The translations under genes were made by a program, and so were the position numbers. DNA of 64,000 nucleotides, taken from contig NZ_JADMUH010000001.1 of NCBI RefSeq assembly GCF_015546995.1, positions 1 to 64,000 on the forward strand, given 5' to 3'. The DNA is from Streptococcus infantis (GTDB lineage Bacteria; Bacillota; Bacilli; Lactobacillales; Streptococcaceae). The notes under the pieces were generated by a model. The model was not told where the DNA came from, did no database searches, and saw only the letters and a program-made list of their open reading frames with translations. This document shows, piece by piece, positions 1-8,105 of the stretch (the stretch's first letter is position 1; the number at the start of each line of letters is the position of its first letter).

Positions 1-50
1 CCTATTAGTCTAAAAAATTTAAAAATTTTAAACTCTGTCAAGTTTTTTTC

Positions 51-78
51 TTGACACCTCTCAGAAATCTGCTATAAT
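51..78 (+). promoter_or_regulatory. Promoter of the rpsP operon
   Basis: A consensus -35 box TTGACA (51-56) and -10 box TATAAT (73-78) are separated by 16 nt, just upstream of rpsP. The strong match fits a highly expressed ribosomal protein operon. Confidence 0.85.
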
Positions 79-90
79 AGAACATGTGCT

Positions 91-107
91 AAATAGCTTA
101 GCTATTT
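91..107 (+). other. Hairpin in the rpsP leader
   Basis: A 7-bp perfect hairpin (AAATAGC, loop TTA, GCTATTT) lies in the roughly 60-nt 5' leader between the promoter and the rpsP start. There is no T-run, so it is not a terminator. It may affect stability or translation of the S16 mRNA; function is inferred only from position. Confidence 0.5.
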
Positions 108-144
108 CACCGAACTAAAAAATAAAAGAAAAGAGATATTAAAA

Positions 145-417
145 ATGGCAGTTAAAATCCGTTTGACTCGTATGGGTTCTAAGAAAAAACCTTTCTACCG
201 TATTAACGTTGCAGATTCACGTTCACCACGTGATGGACGTTTCATCGAAACAGTTGGAACTTACAACCCACTTGTTGAAGAAAACCAAGTAACTTTGAAA
301 GAAGACCGCGTTCTTGCATGGTTGGCTGATGGAGCTCAACCTTCAGATACAGTTCGCAACATCCTTTCAAAAGAAGGCGTATTGAAAAAATTCCACGATT
401 CTAAATTCTCTAAATAA
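145..417 (+). CDS. rpsP: 30S ribosomal protein S16
   Basis: This is bacterial ribosomal protein S16, a small-subunit assembly protein that binds 16S rRNA. The 90-residue product has the typical N-terminus ([11 protein letters not shown], then KKPFYRI) and the family's usual length. It has its own strong promoter and is followed by khpA after 19 nt, the standard streptococcal rpsP-khpA arrangement. Nothing unusual is seen. Confidence 0.97.
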   Translation: MAVKIRLTRMGSKKKPFYRINVADSRSPRDGRFIETVGTYNPLVEENQVTLKEDRVLAWLADGAQPSDTVRNILSKEGVLKKFHDSKFSK

Positions 418-436
418 GTTTAAAGTAGGTTGACAG

Positions 437-676
437 ATGGATACGATTGAAAATCTCATTATTGCAATTGTGAAACCTTTGATTTCACAACCAGATGCCT
501 TAACTATCAAGATTGAAGATACACCGGAATTTTTGGAATATCATTTGGATCTTGACCAGAGCGATGTGGGTCGTGTAATCGGTCGTAAGGGTCGCACTAT
601 CTCTGCGATAAGAACGATTGTCTACTCTGTCCCAACTGAAGACAAAAAAGTAAGAATCGTTATTGATGAAAAATAA
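437..676 (+). CDS. khpA: KH-domain RNA-binding protein KhpA
   Basis: A single KH domain of 79 residues with the RNA-binding loop IGRKGR at residues 48-53. In Streptococcus the protein partners with KhpB (EloR/Jag) and influences cell elongation and division as an RNA-binding pair in the cytoplasm. It is co-transcribed with rpsP and followed immediately by a terminator. Identification rests on length, the GxxG loop and conserved position after rpsP. Confidence 0.93.
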   Translation: MDTIENLIIAIVKPLISQPDALTIKIEDTPEFLEYHLDLDQSDVGRVIGRKGRTISAIRTIVYSVPTEDKKVRIVIDEK

Positions 677-680
677 GAAA

Positions 681-705
681 AGCGGGACGAGGTCTCGCTT
701 TTTTT
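681..705 (+). terminator. Intrinsic terminator after khpA
   Basis: The stem AGCGGGAC/GTCTCGCT (one G-T wobble, loop GAG) runs into seven T residues. It closes the rpsP-khpA unit and sits just before the SD of the next gene. Confidence 0.85.
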
Positions 706-719
706 GCAAGGAGAAGGAT

Positions 720-1064
720 ATGAAGGATTTAACAGTTAGACAACTAGAGGGATACTTACTTGACCATTATCAACAATCTAGAACAGAAGAAGGACTTTTT
801 ATAAAACTAGTTGAAGAAGTTGGAGAAGTCGCTGAGGTTTTAAATGGACGTTCAGGTAGAAAAGAGGGTGTCCAAGATTCAAACGAGGAATTGGCAAAGG
901 AGTTGGCAGATATCATTCACTACACAGTGGCAATTGCAGCTATCAACGATATTGACCTAACGAAGACCATTTTTGAAAAAGATAAAAAGGCATCCATCAA
1001 GTATCAGCATAAACAAGATTTGGAAGGATTTTTGAAAGGAGATTTGAGAAATAATGGACACTGA
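720..1064 (+). CDS. MazG-like nucleotide pyrophosphohydrolase
   Basis: A 114-residue all-alpha MazG-like protein. It carries the metal-binding pattern of the superfamily: an EEVGEVAE segment near residues 31-38 and a KELADIIHY segment near residues 62-70. Such enzymes hydrolyse (d)NTPs or related nucleotides to monophosphates; the substrate here is unknown. I place the start at 720 because AAGGAGAAGG precedes it; an upstream in-frame ATG at 663 would lie inside khpA and the terminator. It overlaps the next gene by 11 nt. Confidence 0.8.
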   Translation: MKDLTVRQLEGYLLDHYQQSRTEEGLFIKLVEEVGEVAEVLNGRSGRKEGVQDSNEELAKELADIIHYTVAIAAINDIDLTKTIFEKDKKASIKYQHKQDLEGFLKGDLRNNGH

Positions 1065-1605
1065 TTATTTTCTAAAAATAGATTGGGCAATGTATATTGA
1101 TTGGTTATTGCGAATTGTACAGATTTTGACGTTTATCGGTGTAATTTTAAAAATTAGTTTCCAGAATAAAGCATATATCAATAATATTGAAATTCAGGCA
1201 ATTAAACCAATCGAATTTGATTCCTTACATACAAGATTTCATCATATTTATGAGTTTAAACATGATGAAAATGATAAACATTATCACCATTTGATTTTTT
1301 ATCCAAAGGAAGTTGATATTGAAATTGTAGAATTTTATTCTTTAGCCTATGATTCAAAAAGTAATCGATTAGTTGTTAACGATAAACTGCATACAGTTAA
1401 AAATTTAAAGAATTATACATGTCTATTGATTCATACAAATTTACCTGAGAATATACCTAGTTTAAGGATGAAATGGAAGACAAGTCAGGGTCAAATCGGG
1501 GAGTATACATTTTATAGTAATATGTATAACGGGAATATAAATATTTCTTCTTTCAAATATAAATTAACATTAAAGAGGAAACTACTAGCACTTTTGGGAT
1601 TATAG
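1054..1605 (+). CDS. Hypothetical membrane-anchored protein, AT-rich
   Basis: I do not recognise this 183-residue protein. It has one hydrophobic segment near residues 16-34 (DWLLRIVQILTFIGVILKI) followed by a soluble, beta-rich, aromatic and lysine-rich part with a His-rich patch (HDENDKHYHH). The gene is clearly more AT-rich than its neighbours, suggesting recent acquisition. Its start overlaps the MazG-like gene by 11 nt, so the two are probably translationally coupled. No SD of its own is obvious. Confidence 0.65.
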   Translation: MDTDYFLKIDWAMYIDWLLRIVQILTFIGVILKISFQNKAYINNIEIQAIKPIEFDSLHTRFHHIYEFKHDENDKHYHHLIFYPKEVDIEIVEFYSLAYDSKSNRLVVNDKLHTVKNLKNYTCLLIHTNLPENIPSLRMKWKTSQGQIGEYTFYSNMYNGNINISSFKYKLTLKRKLLALLGL

Positions 1606-1621
1606 CTGATTTTTCTCCAAC

Positions 1622-1650
1622 TTGAGAAAATCCCTGTAACATGATAAAAT
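1622..1650 (+). promoter_or_regulatory. Promoter of rimM-trmD
   Basis: The boxes TTGAGA (1622-1627) and TAAAAT (1645-1650) have 17-nt spacing. They lie 28 nt before the rimM ATG, which has its own SD-like AGGAG. Confidence 0.7.
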
Positions 1651-1678
1651 AAAGGGAGAAATAGATACAGGAGATCAG

Positions 1679-2197
1679 ATGAACTATTTTAACGTTGGAA
1701 AAATTGTCAATACTCAGGGCTTGCAGGGTGAGATGCGAGTCTTGTCAGTGACAGATTTTACTGAAGAACGCTTTAAAAAAGGGGCAGAACTTGCCTTATT
1801 TGATGAAAAAGATCAATTTGTGCGAACAGTGGTTATTGCTAGCCATCGTAAGCACAAAAACTTCGATATCATCAAGTTCAAGGATATGTACCATATCAAT
1901 GACATTGAAAAATACAAGGGTTACAGTCTAAAGGTTGCTGAGGAGAATCTCAATGATCTTGATGATGGTGAGTTTTACTACCACGAGATTATCGGTTTAG
2001 AAGTCTATGAGGGAGATAACTTGATTGGAACCATCAAGGAAATCCTTCAACCAGGTGCCAATGATGTTTGGGTAGTTAAACGAAAAGGTAAACATGACTT
2101 ACTCTTGCCTTATATCCCGCCGGTTGTACTGAATGTGGATATTCCAAATAATCGTGTGGATGTAGAACTCTTAGAAGGGTTAGACGATGAAGATTGA
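1679..2197 (+). CDS. rimM: Ribosome maturation factor RimM
   Basis: A 172-residue 16S rRNA processing protein that binds ribosomal protein S19 and helps mature the 30S head. It has the typical N-terminal beta-barrel start ([17 protein letters not shown]) and a C-terminal PRC barrel ending around LLPYIPPVV. It overlaps trmD by 11 nt, the standard rimM-trmD coupling. Confidence 0.96.
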   Translation: MNYFNVGKIVNTQGLQGEMRVLSVTDFTEERFKKGAELALFDEKDQFVRTVVIASHRKHKNFDIIKFKDMYHINDIEKYKGYSLKVAEENLNDLDDGEFYYHEIIGLEVYEGDNLIGTIKEILQPGANDVWVVKRKGKHDLLLPYIPPVVLNVDIPNNRVDVELLEGLDDED

Positions 2198-2906
2198 TAT
2201 TTTAACCCTCTTTCCTGAAATGTTCTCACCCTTAGAGCATTCTATCGTTGGAAAAGCACGTGAAAAAGGACTCTTAGATATCCAATATCATAATTTTCGT
2301 GAATATGCGGAGAAGGCGCGTCATGTAGATGATGAACCCTATGGTGGTGGTCAAGGAATGTTGCTCCGAGCACAACCCATCTTTGATGCCTTCGATGCCA
2401 TTGAAAAAAAGAACCCGCGCGTGATTCTCTTAGACCCAGCTGGTAAGCAGTTTGACCAGGCCTATGCGGAAGATTTGGCTAAGGAAGAAGAACTCATTTT
2501 TATCTGTGGTCACTACGAAGGGTATGACGAACGAATTAAGACTCTGGTGACGGATGAGATCTCGTTAGGAGATTATGTCTTGACTGGTGGAGAACTAGCA
2601 GCAATGACTATGATTGATGCGACGGTTCGCTTGATTCCAGAAGTTATCGGAAAGGAAACTAGTCATCAAGATGACAGTTTCTCATCTGGACTCCTAGAAT
2701 ATCCTCAGTACACAAGACCTTATGATTTTCGTGGTATGGTAGTCCCAGATGTTCTCATGAGTGGCCACCATGAAAATATCCGTCAATGGCGTCTCTATGA
2801 GAGTCTGAAGAAAACCTACCAACGCAGACCTGATTTGCTGGAACATTATCAGTTGACAGCAGAAGAAGAGAAAATGTTAGCAAAAATAAAAGAAAATAAC
2901 AATTAA
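2187..2906 (+). CDS. trmD: tRNA (guanine-37-N1)-methyltransferase
   Basis: TrmD methylates G37 of tRNAs using S-adenosylmethionine and so prevents +1 frameshifting. The 239-residue product starts [13 protein letters not shown] and contains the trefoil-knot motifs [11 protein letters not shown] and [13 protein letters not shown]. Length and position after rimM are typical. Confidence 0.97.
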   Translation: MKIDILTLFPEMFSPLEHSIVGKAREKGLLDIQYHNFREYAEKARHVDDEPYGGGQGMLLRAQPIFDAFDAIEKKNPRVILLDPAGKQFDQAYAEDLAKEEELIFICGHYEGYDERIKTLVTDEISLGDYVLTGGELAAMTMIDATVRLIPEVIGKETSHQDDSFSSGLLEYPQYTRPYDFRGMVVPDVLMSGHHENIRQWRLYESLKKTYQRRPDLLEHYQLTAEEEKMLAKIKENNN

Positions 2907-2918
2907 AAGGAGAAAACT

Positions 2919-3257
2919 ATGCAAGTAATTAAACGTGATGGACAAGTCGCTGATTTTGATCCAGATAAAATCTACCAAGCTATCCTCAAGGCAGCTCAAA
3001 CAGTCTATGTATTGACGGACGATTTGCGCCAAAATCTAGCTCAAGTTACTAAAAAGGTTGTTTTGGATTTGGAAGAAGCAAAAGTAGAACGTGCAACTAT
3101 CAGTATGATCCAATCAATGGTTGAGCACCGCTTACTAGGTGCAGGATATATCACTATTGCAGAACACTATATCTCTTACCGTTTGCAACGTGATTTGGAG
3201 AGAAGTGGTTACGGCGACCACATCGCTGTTCACCTTCATTTTGAACAAATTCGTTAA
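2919..3257 (+). CDS. Stand-alone ATP-cone domain protein
   Basis: A 112-residue protein that begins like the N-terminal ATP-cone of anaerobic ribonucleotide reductase (MQVIKRDGQVADFDPDKIYQAI) and ends shortly after the cone. No NrdD catalytic part and no NrdR zinc ribbon are present. ATP-cones sense ATP/dATP, so a nucleotide-sensing role is possible, but I cannot name a partner. It has a good SD (AAAGGAG) 12 nt downstream of trmD and ends at a bidirectional terminator. Confidence 0.75.
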   Translation: MQVIKRDGQVADFDPDKIYQAILKAAQTVYVLTDDLRQNLAQVTKKVVLDLEEAKVERATISMIQSMVEHRLLGAGYITIAEHYISYRLQRDLERSGYGDHIAVHLHFEQIR

Positions 3258-3262
3258 TAGAA

Positions 3263-3298
3263 AAAGAGTGAGATGATAAAAGCATCTCACTCTTTCTT
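3263..3298. terminator. Bidirectional terminator between convergent genes
   Basis: A 13-bp perfect stem (AAAGAGTGAGATG, 3263-3275, with CATCTCACTCTTT, 3283-3295) has A- and T-rich flanks on both sides. It serves the ATP-cone gene on the plus strand. The minus-strand gene's own stop codon lies inside the stem. Confidence 0.85.
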
Positions 3299-3607
3299 AA
3301 ATCTTCTTTTTTGGGCCGTTTGGATAGTAGAGGGAACGAAAGTTACCCTTCGAATATCCGACACTCGAATAATACGGCTGACGTTTTTGGCGAAATTTTT
3401 AACAATAATTTGTTGGCGGTCAGTATCATACTTGATAATATCGCCTGTAAAACTCGTTTCCGCAAAGATGATATGTACAGCCTTTTTTTGGGCTAGGGCT
3501 TCTTCAAGTCTAGCAATTAGGGAATCGCTTTTTTCAGGAATGGAATCTTCATGTCCATTGACAAAATCATGGACTTTTTGCAAAGCCTGTTTTAATAAAT
3601 CTTTCAT
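3287..3607 (-). CDS. Hypothetical small cytosolic protein
   Basis: A 106-residue protein with a helical N-terminus (MKDLLKQALQKVHDFVNG) and a beta-rich C-terminus (GDIIKYDTDRQQIIVKN) that looks like an SH3 or Sm-like fold. The C-terminal tail is basic (QKRRFKKE). I do not recognise a named family. It is preceded on the minus strand by a clear promoter and by GGGAGG as SD. Confidence 0.7.
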   Translation of the reverse strand: MKDLLKQALQKVHDFVNGHEDSIPEKSDSLIARLEEALAQKKAVHIIFAETSFTGDIIKYDTDRQQIIVKNFAKNVSRIIRVSDIRRVTFVPSTIQTAQKRRFKKE

Positions 3608-3629
3608 TCCGGCCTCCCTTCTTTACATC

Positions 3630-3658
3630 ATTATATAAAAATTTTATGAAATCTACAA
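3630..3658 (-). promoter_or_regulatory. Promoter of the minus-strand hypothetical gene
   Basis: Read on the minus strand, -35 TTGTAG (3658-3653) and -10 TATAAT (3635-3630) are 17 nt apart, just upstream of the gene ending at 3287. Confidence 0.75.
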
Positions 3659-3699
3659 GATTTTTCGAATAATCAATTGAGAACAAAAAGGAGAAGAAC

Positions 3700-3915
3700 A
3701 TGGCAGAATTTACATTTGAAATCGAAGAACACTTACTTACTCTATCTGAAAATGAAAAAGGATGGACCAAAGAAATCAATCGTGTCAGCTTTAATGGTGC
3801 ACCGGCGAAGTTTGACATTCGTAGCTGGAGTCCTGACCACACCAAGATGGGGAAAGGAATCACCCTCTCAAACGAAGAGTTTCAAGTCATGGTGGATGCT
3901 TTTAAGAATCAATAA
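3700..3915 (+). CDS. YdbC-like PC4-family ssDNA-binding protein
   Basis: A 71-residue protein resembling the YdbC/PC4 family of single-stranded DNA binding proteins, for which a Lactococcus lactis structure is known. Visible family features are the FDIRSW core strand and the C-terminal GKGITLSNEEFQVMVDAF helix. It probably binds ssDNA or RNA in the cytoplasm; the cellular role is unknown. It has an AAAGGAGAAG SD. Confidence 0.75.
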   Translation: MAEFTFEIEEHLLTLSENEKGWTKEINRVSFNGAPAKFDIRSWSPDHTKMGKGITLSNEEFQVMVDAFKNQ

Positions 3916-3935
3916 ACTTTCATCTAAGATTAATT

Positions 3936-3967
3936 AAAAAGAGGCTAGGGAAATTCCCGGCCTTTTT
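3936..3967. terminator. Terminator between the YdbC-like gene and bioY
   Basis: An imperfect hairpin (GAGGCTAGGGA with TCCCGGCCTTT) is followed by a T-run on the plus strand and preceded by an A-run. It can serve the convergent genes on both sides. Confidence 0.75.
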
Positions 3968-4506
3968 TATTTGCTTGAAAAATAAGCTTGTGTACGGAGA
4001 CGTTGGAGTAGTGGTCGGCTGATGAAGCTAATGGCTACAATTTTGGCAAGATCAGGTATGATAAAGGGAATAACACCTACAGCCAGTGCTTTATCAAAAG
4101 GCATTCCAGCTAAGAAGTGGAGACTGAGAATACCACCGACAAAAACAAGTGAATCTCCCAAGAGATTTGCAAAGAAAATACGTAGGACTCCACTATTGGT
4201 ATGAATGAGATAGGAAGCAAGCCCTGCATAGACAAGGTCGAACCAAAGATAACCAGCGCTTGGTCCAACTAAAACATGAAATCCAGCTCCACCGTTAGCA
4301 AAGACCGGAAGGCCAATTGCTCCAAGTAAGAGATAGAGTCCGACAGAGAGAACAGCTTCCCTTGGTCTAAATACAGTAGCGATGAGTCCAATAGCAAAGT
4401 TTTGCAGAGTGAAAGGAACTGGACCAATGGGAATACTAATCTGGGCTAATACTGCAATAAGAGCAGCCCCGATAGCTGGGATAGCGTAAATGTGTGCTTT
4501 TTTCAA
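3967..4506 (-). CDS. bioY: Biotin transporter substrate component BioY
   Basis: BioY is the membrane S-component of the ECF biotin transporter. The 179-residue product has about six hydrophobic segments and typical family stretches (ISIPIGPVPFTLQNFAIGL and the glycine-rich GGAGFHVLVGPSAGYL). The start codon is TTG at 4506, with AAGAGG about 9 nt upstream; no ATG fits. A consensus promoter and an inverted repeat precede it. No biotin synthesis genes are nearby, so it is a scavenging system that would use the shared ECF module. Confidence 0.92.
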   Translation of the reverse strand: MKKAHIYAIPAIGAALIAVLAQISIPIGPVPFTLQNFAIGLIATVFRPREAVLSVGLYLLLGAIGLPVFANGGAGFHVLVGPSAGYLWFDLVYAGLASYLIHTNSGVLRIFFANLLGDSLVFVGGILSLHFLAGMPFDKALAVGVIPFIIPDLAKIVAISFISRPLLQRLRTQAYFSSK

Positions 4507-4507
4507 A

Positions 4508-4541
4508 ATAGTTAACCTCTTCTATAAATTATAGTAACTAT
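4508..4541 (-). promoter_or_regulatory. Inverted repeat, candidate biotin-repressor operator of bioY
   Basis: The arms ATAGTTAAC (4508-4516) and AGTAACTAT (4533-4541) match at 7 positions with 16 nt between them. The repeat straddles the predicted transcription start, immediately after the -10 box. This spacing and GTTAAC-like core resemble BirA operators of Firmicutes; assignment to BirA is inference. Confidence 0.5.
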
Positions 4542-4567
4542 TATACCGGATGATATATAAATGTCAA
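4540..4567 (-). promoter_or_regulatory. Consensus promoter of bioY
   Basis: On the minus strand, TTGACA (4567-4562) and TATAAT (4545-4540) are 16 nt apart. Both boxes match consensus, so basal activity should be high unless repressed. Confidence 0.85.
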
Positions 4568-4615
4568 CTTATTTTAAAATAAAAGGTTACAAATCTGTAA
4601 CGGCCGATTTAAAGT

Positions 4616-4644
4616 AAAAAAGAGACCAAGGGGTCTCTCTTTTC
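4616..4644 (-). terminator. Terminator of gor
   Basis: On the minus strand a stem AGAGACC/GGTCTCT is followed by a T-rich tract, directly after the gor stop codon. Confidence 0.8.
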
Positions 4645-4646
4645 TT

Positions 4647-5993
4647 TTAACGCATGGTTACAAATTCTTCTGAGCCAGTTGGGTGGATAGCGACAGTAGC
4701 ATCAAAGTCAGCTTTTGTAGCTCCCATCTTGATAGCAACTGCGAAACCTTGAATCATTTCGTCAACTCCGTAGCCAATTCCATGAAGTCCTACTACCTTT
4801 TCGTCTGCACCAGCTGTTACGAGCTTGAAGCGAGCTTCTTGACGGTGACTAGTAACGGCAGAATACATAGATGCAAATTTTGAAGTATAGACTTTAACGT
4901 TTTCTTGGCCGTACTCTTTGATAGCTTCTTCCTCAGTCAGACCGACTGTTCCGATTGCTGGGTGTGAGAAAACTACAGTTGGAATAGTCGTGTAGTCCAT
5001 TTTAGCATTGGTTTTACCGTTGAAAAGTCTCTCGGATAGGGTACGACCAGCCTTGATAGCGACAGGAGTTAGTTCCTTTTCACCTGTGACATCTCCAAGA
5101 GCGTAGATTCCGTCAACGACTGTGTTCTGGTATTCATCAACCTGGATAAAGCCGCGTTCATTGAGGGTGACACCAGCTTTTTCGAGTTGAAGTCCTTTAA
5201 CATTTGGACGACGACCAGTTGCCCAGATAACTTGACTGGCAGTATGAGTGCTGCCATCTTCGAAATGAATGGTAATACCTTCTTCGGTTTCTTCAAGTTT
5301 AGCAGGAACCTTATGGGTGTGGAGGTTTAGTCCTGTATTTTCCATTTCTTGAACTAGACTCTCAACGATATAGCTATCAAATCCACGTAGAGGACGTTCA
5401 CGGCGTACGAAAAGATCAGTCTTTACACCAAGTGTATGGAGTACACCAGCTAATTCTACAGCAATGTAACCAGCACCTAGAATAGCTACCGATTCAGGCA
5501 ACTCTTCCCAGGCGAAGACATCATCTGAGCTACCACCTAGTTCAGCACCAGGAATAGCAGGAATATGAGGATGAGCTCCAGTCGCAATCACAATATGCTT
5601 AGCGTGGATCAACTCACCATTAACGCTGACAGTATGAGGATCAATGAACTCGGCACGTCCTTCAATCAAATCAACTCCGTTGCGCTTGAAGCTTCCATCG
5701 TAAGAAGAACGAGCACGGTCAATATAGGCTTCACGATTCTTACGAAGAGTTGCATAATCAAATTCGTTCCCAGTATTTGTGAATCCATAGTCAGGTCCAT
5801 ATTTGTGGATACTCTCTGCAATTTGGGCTCCATACCACATGATTTTTTTAGGGACACAGCCCTGGTTGACACAAGTTCCACCTAATTTCTTTTCCTCAAT
5901 AACTGCCGCCTTAGCACCATGTTCACCAGCACGATTCATGGTAGCAATTCCCCCGCTACCTCCTCCGATGGCGATAATATCATATTCTCTCAT
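4647..5993 (-). CDS. gor: Glutathione-disulfide reductase
   Basis: This FAD- and NADPH-dependent enzyme reduces glutathione disulfide in the cytoplasm. The 448-residue product has an N-terminal FAD dinucleotide fold (GGGSGG, residues 10-15), the redox-active disulfide [13 protein letters not shown] (Cys41 and Cys46), and an NAD(P) fold ([10 protein letters not shown]) with nearby arginines in VRRERPLR that favour NADPH. The C-terminal active-site pair is His437 and Glu442 (HPTGSEE). It is monocistronic with its own promoter and terminator. Streptococci import rather than make glutathione, so it works on scavenged thiol. Confidence 0.95.
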   Translation of the reverse strand: MREYDIIAIGGGSGGIATMNRAGEHGAKAAVIEEKKLGGTCVNQGCVPKKIMWYGAQIAESIHKYGPDYGFTNTGNEFDYATLRKNREAYIDRARSSYDGSFKRNGVDLIEGRAEFIDPHTVSVNGELIHAKHIVIATGAHPHIPAIPGAELGGSSDDVFAWEELPESVAILGAGYIAVELAGVLHTLGVKTDLFVRRERPLRGFDSYIVESLVQEMENTGLNLHTHKVPAKLEETEEGITIHFEDGSTHTASQVIWATGRRPNVKGLQLEKAGVTLNERGFIQVDEYQNTVVDGIYALGDVTGEKELTPVAIKAGRTLSERLFNGKTNAKMDYTTIPTVVFSHPAIGTVGLTEEEAIKEYGQENVKVYTSKFASMYSAVTSHRQEARFKLVTAGADEKVVGLHGIGYGVDEMIQGFAVAIKMGATKADFDATVAIHPTGSEEFVTMR

Positions 5994-6024
5994 AAGAAAG
6001 CTCCTTTAGTTGTTTTCTAGTCAT

Positions 6025-6053
6025 ATTCTATCTTTTTTTGAAAGTCAATGCAA
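6025..6053 (-). promoter_or_regulatory. Promoter of gor
   Basis: On the minus strand, TTGCAT (6053-6048) and TAGAAT (6030-6025) have 17-nt spacing. AAAGGAGC follows as SD of gor. Confidence 0.65.
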
Positions 6054-6106
6054 AAATCTGCTACGCTTAAATTTCTTAAGAAAATGCTTGCAAAAATAAA
6101 AAAGAA

Positions 6107-6130
6107 GTTGTATTATATAACTAACACAAC
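6107..6130. promoter_or_regulatory. GTTGT-N14-ACAAC inverted repeat upstream of the efflux operon
   Basis: Short 5-bp arms flank an AT-rich core containing TATTATAT. It could be an operator for a GntR- or TetR-type regulator of the MacAB-like operon. The arms are short, so this is a weak call. The rest of 5994-6231 holds the two divergent promoters only. Confidence 0.3.
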
Positions 6131-6191
6131 AATAAAAGATTTGGCAATTATTTTTGGATGGTCAGAAAGCAATTGTCCATTTTTATGACTT

Positions 6192-6201
6192 GTGCTATAA
6201 T
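6192..6201 (+). promoter_or_regulatory. Extended -10 promoter of the efflux operon
   Basis: TGTGCTATAAT carries an extended -10 (TGC before TATAAT, 6196-6201), 30 nt before the adaptor gene start. No good -35 box is visible. Confidence 0.65.
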
Positions 6202-6231
6202 CTTAATATATGTTTATAAAAGAGGTATGAT

Positions 6232-7419
6232 ATGAAAAAGAAGTCAAAAGCTAAAAAATGGCCCCTATTTACAGCTATCGGAGTTACGTCAGTTCTTGTA
6301 GTAGGAGCAGCTGCTGTCCTTCTATTGAGACAACCAAATCAAGCTGCAACACAAGATGAAACTGCAAAAATCGTTCTTGCCAAAGAGGGATCAGTGGCTT
6401 CATCGGTTCTCTTATCTGGTACCGTAACAGCTCAAAATGAGCAATATGTTTATTATGACGCTAGTAAAGGTGACTTGGATGAGGTTTCGGTCTCTGTAGG
6501 AGATAAGGTAAGTGAAGGCCAAGCACTTGTTAAGTATAGTAGTACTGAAGCTCAGGCTGCCTATGATGCTGCCAGTCGTGCAGTTGCGAAAGCTGACCGT
6601 CATATCAATGAATTGAATGAGGCTCGAAATACTGCTGCAGCAACACCTGTGCTCCCTCAAGCTGGGATTGAAGGCGCTACGGACCAAACCCAAGCACAAT
6701 CTTCTACATCAGCTACAGCTTCTATCGATTCACAAATCAGTGATGCGCGTGATGTTCGTGCAGATGCAGCAGCGCAACTTGAAAAAGCCCAGGCACAGTT
6801 GGATGCCGCTACAGTTTTGAGTATAGTAGAAGGTACAGTTGTCGAAGTCAATCGCAATGTTTCAAAATCTCCAACAGGAAATAGCCAAGTATTGGTACAT
6901 ATCGTTAGTAACGACAACTTGCAGGTCAAGGGAGAACTTTCTGAGTACAACCTTGCTAATCTATCTGTAGGCCAAGAAGTTACCTTTACTTCTAAGGTTT
7001 ATCCAGATAAAACTTGGAATGGTAAGATTAGCTATATTTCAAATTATCCAAAGAACAGTAGCGAAGCAAGTAGTAGCTTAGCTGGTTCAAACACAGGTTC
7101 TAAATACCCATATACGGTCGATGTAACTAGTGAAATTGGCGATTTGAAACAAGGTTTTTCTGTCAGTGTCGAAGTGAAAAGTATGAGTAAAGCATTGCTT
7201 GTTCCTATTACAAGTATCGTCATGGAAGAAGATAAAAACTATGTTTGGATTCTTGATGAAAATCAAAAGGCCAAAAAGGTTGAAGTTGGATTGGGCAATG
7301 CAGATGCAGAAAACCAAGAAATCACATCTGGTCTGACAGATGGAGCAAAAGTCATCAGTAATCCGACAGCTTCCTTGCAAGAAGGAAAAGAGGTGAAGAC
7401 TGATGAAGCAACTAATTAG
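6232..7419 (+). CDS. Efflux periplasmic-adaptor-like subunit (MacA/HlyD family)
   Basis: A 395-residue membrane-fusion-type protein with a short basic N-terminus, one membrane anchor (about residues 11-32) and a barrel-sandwich/lipoyl-like and coiled-coil region (about 60-200) rich in Ala, Gln and Glu. A beta-barrel and a terminal domain ending in EVKTDEATN complete it. The next two genes encode the ATPase and permease, so this is a Gram-positive MacAB-like tripartite exporter. The pneumococcal counterpart (SP_0785-0787) has been linked to efflux of antimicrobial peptides. It overlaps the ATPase gene by 17 nt. Confidence 0.88.
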   Translation: MKKKSKAKKWPLFTAIGVTSVLVVGAAAVLLLRQPNQAATQDETAKIVLAKEGSVASSVLLSGTVTAQNEQYVYYDASKGDLDEVSVSVGDKVSEGQALVKYSSTEAQAAYDAASRAVAKADRHINELNEARNTAAATPVLPQAGIEGATDQTQAQSSTSATASIDSQISDARDVRADAAAQLEKAQAQLDAATVLSIVEGTVVEVNRNVSKSPTGNSQVLVHIVSNDNLQVKGELSEYNLANLSVGQEVTFTSKVYPDKTWNGKISYISNYPKNSSEASSSLAGSNTGSKYPYTVDVTSEIGDLKQGFSVSVEVKSMSKALLVPITSIVMEEDKNYVWILDENQKAKKVEVGLGNADAENQEITSGLTDGAKVISNPTASLQEGKEVKTDEATN

Positions 7420-8104
7420 CCTCAAAAATATCTGCCGTAGTTATCGAAATGGTGATCAAGAGCTTCAAGTTCTCAAAAACATTAACCTTGAAGTTCACGA
7501 GGGAGAATTCGTGGCTATCATGGGACCATCTGGTTCTGGTAAGTCCACCCTCATGAATACCATTGGAATGTTGGATACCCCTACAAGTGGTCAGTATTTT
7601 CTAGATGGAAAAGAAGTAGCTGGTTTGGGTGAGAAACAATTAGCCAAGGTACGAAATCAAGAAATTGGCTTTGTCTTTCAGCAATTCTTTCTCTTGTCCA
7701 AAATGAATGCTCTCCAGAATGTCGAACTTCCCTTGATTTATGCGGGAGTTTCAGCTTCAAAACGTCGCAAATTAGCAGAAGAGTATCTGGAAAAGGTTGA
7801 ACTGACTGAACGTAGCCATCATTTACCTTCGGAGTTGTCTGGGGGGCAGAAACAAAGGGTGGCCATAGCGCGTGCACTCGTTAACAATCCTTCTATCATC
7901 TTGGCAGATGAACCTACTGGAGCCTTGGATACCAAAACAGGAAATCAGATCATGCAACTCTTGGTTGAATTGAACAAAGAAGGAAAAACCATCATTATGG
8001 TAACGCATGAGCCTGAAATTGCCGCCTATGCGAAGCGTCAAATCGTCATCCGAGATGGTGTCATTTCGTCTGACAGTGCCCAAGTAGAAAAGGAGGAAAA
8101 CTAA
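7403..8104 (+). CDS. ABC transporter ATP-binding protein (MacB/LolD type)
   Basis: A 233-residue ATPase with Walker A GPSGSGKST near residue 42, signature LSGGQKQRVAIARAL near residue 147 and Walker B IILADEPTGALD near residue 167. It powers the exporter formed with the adaptor upstream and the permease downstream. It overlaps the adaptor gene and is followed by the permease after one base, so the three genes are one tightly coupled operon. Confidence 0.93.
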   Translation: MKQLISLKNICRSYRNGDQELQVLKNINLEVHEGEFVAIMGPSGSGKSTLMNTIGMLDTPTSGQYFLDGKEVAGLGEKQLAKVRNQEIGFVFQQFFLLSKMNALQNVELPLIYAGVSASKRRKLAEEYLEKVELTERSHHLPSELSGGQKQRVAIARALVNNPSIILADEPTGALDTKTGNQIMQLLVELNKEGKTIIMVTHEPEIAAYAKRQIVIRDGVISSDSAQVEKEEN

Positions 8105-8105
8105 G

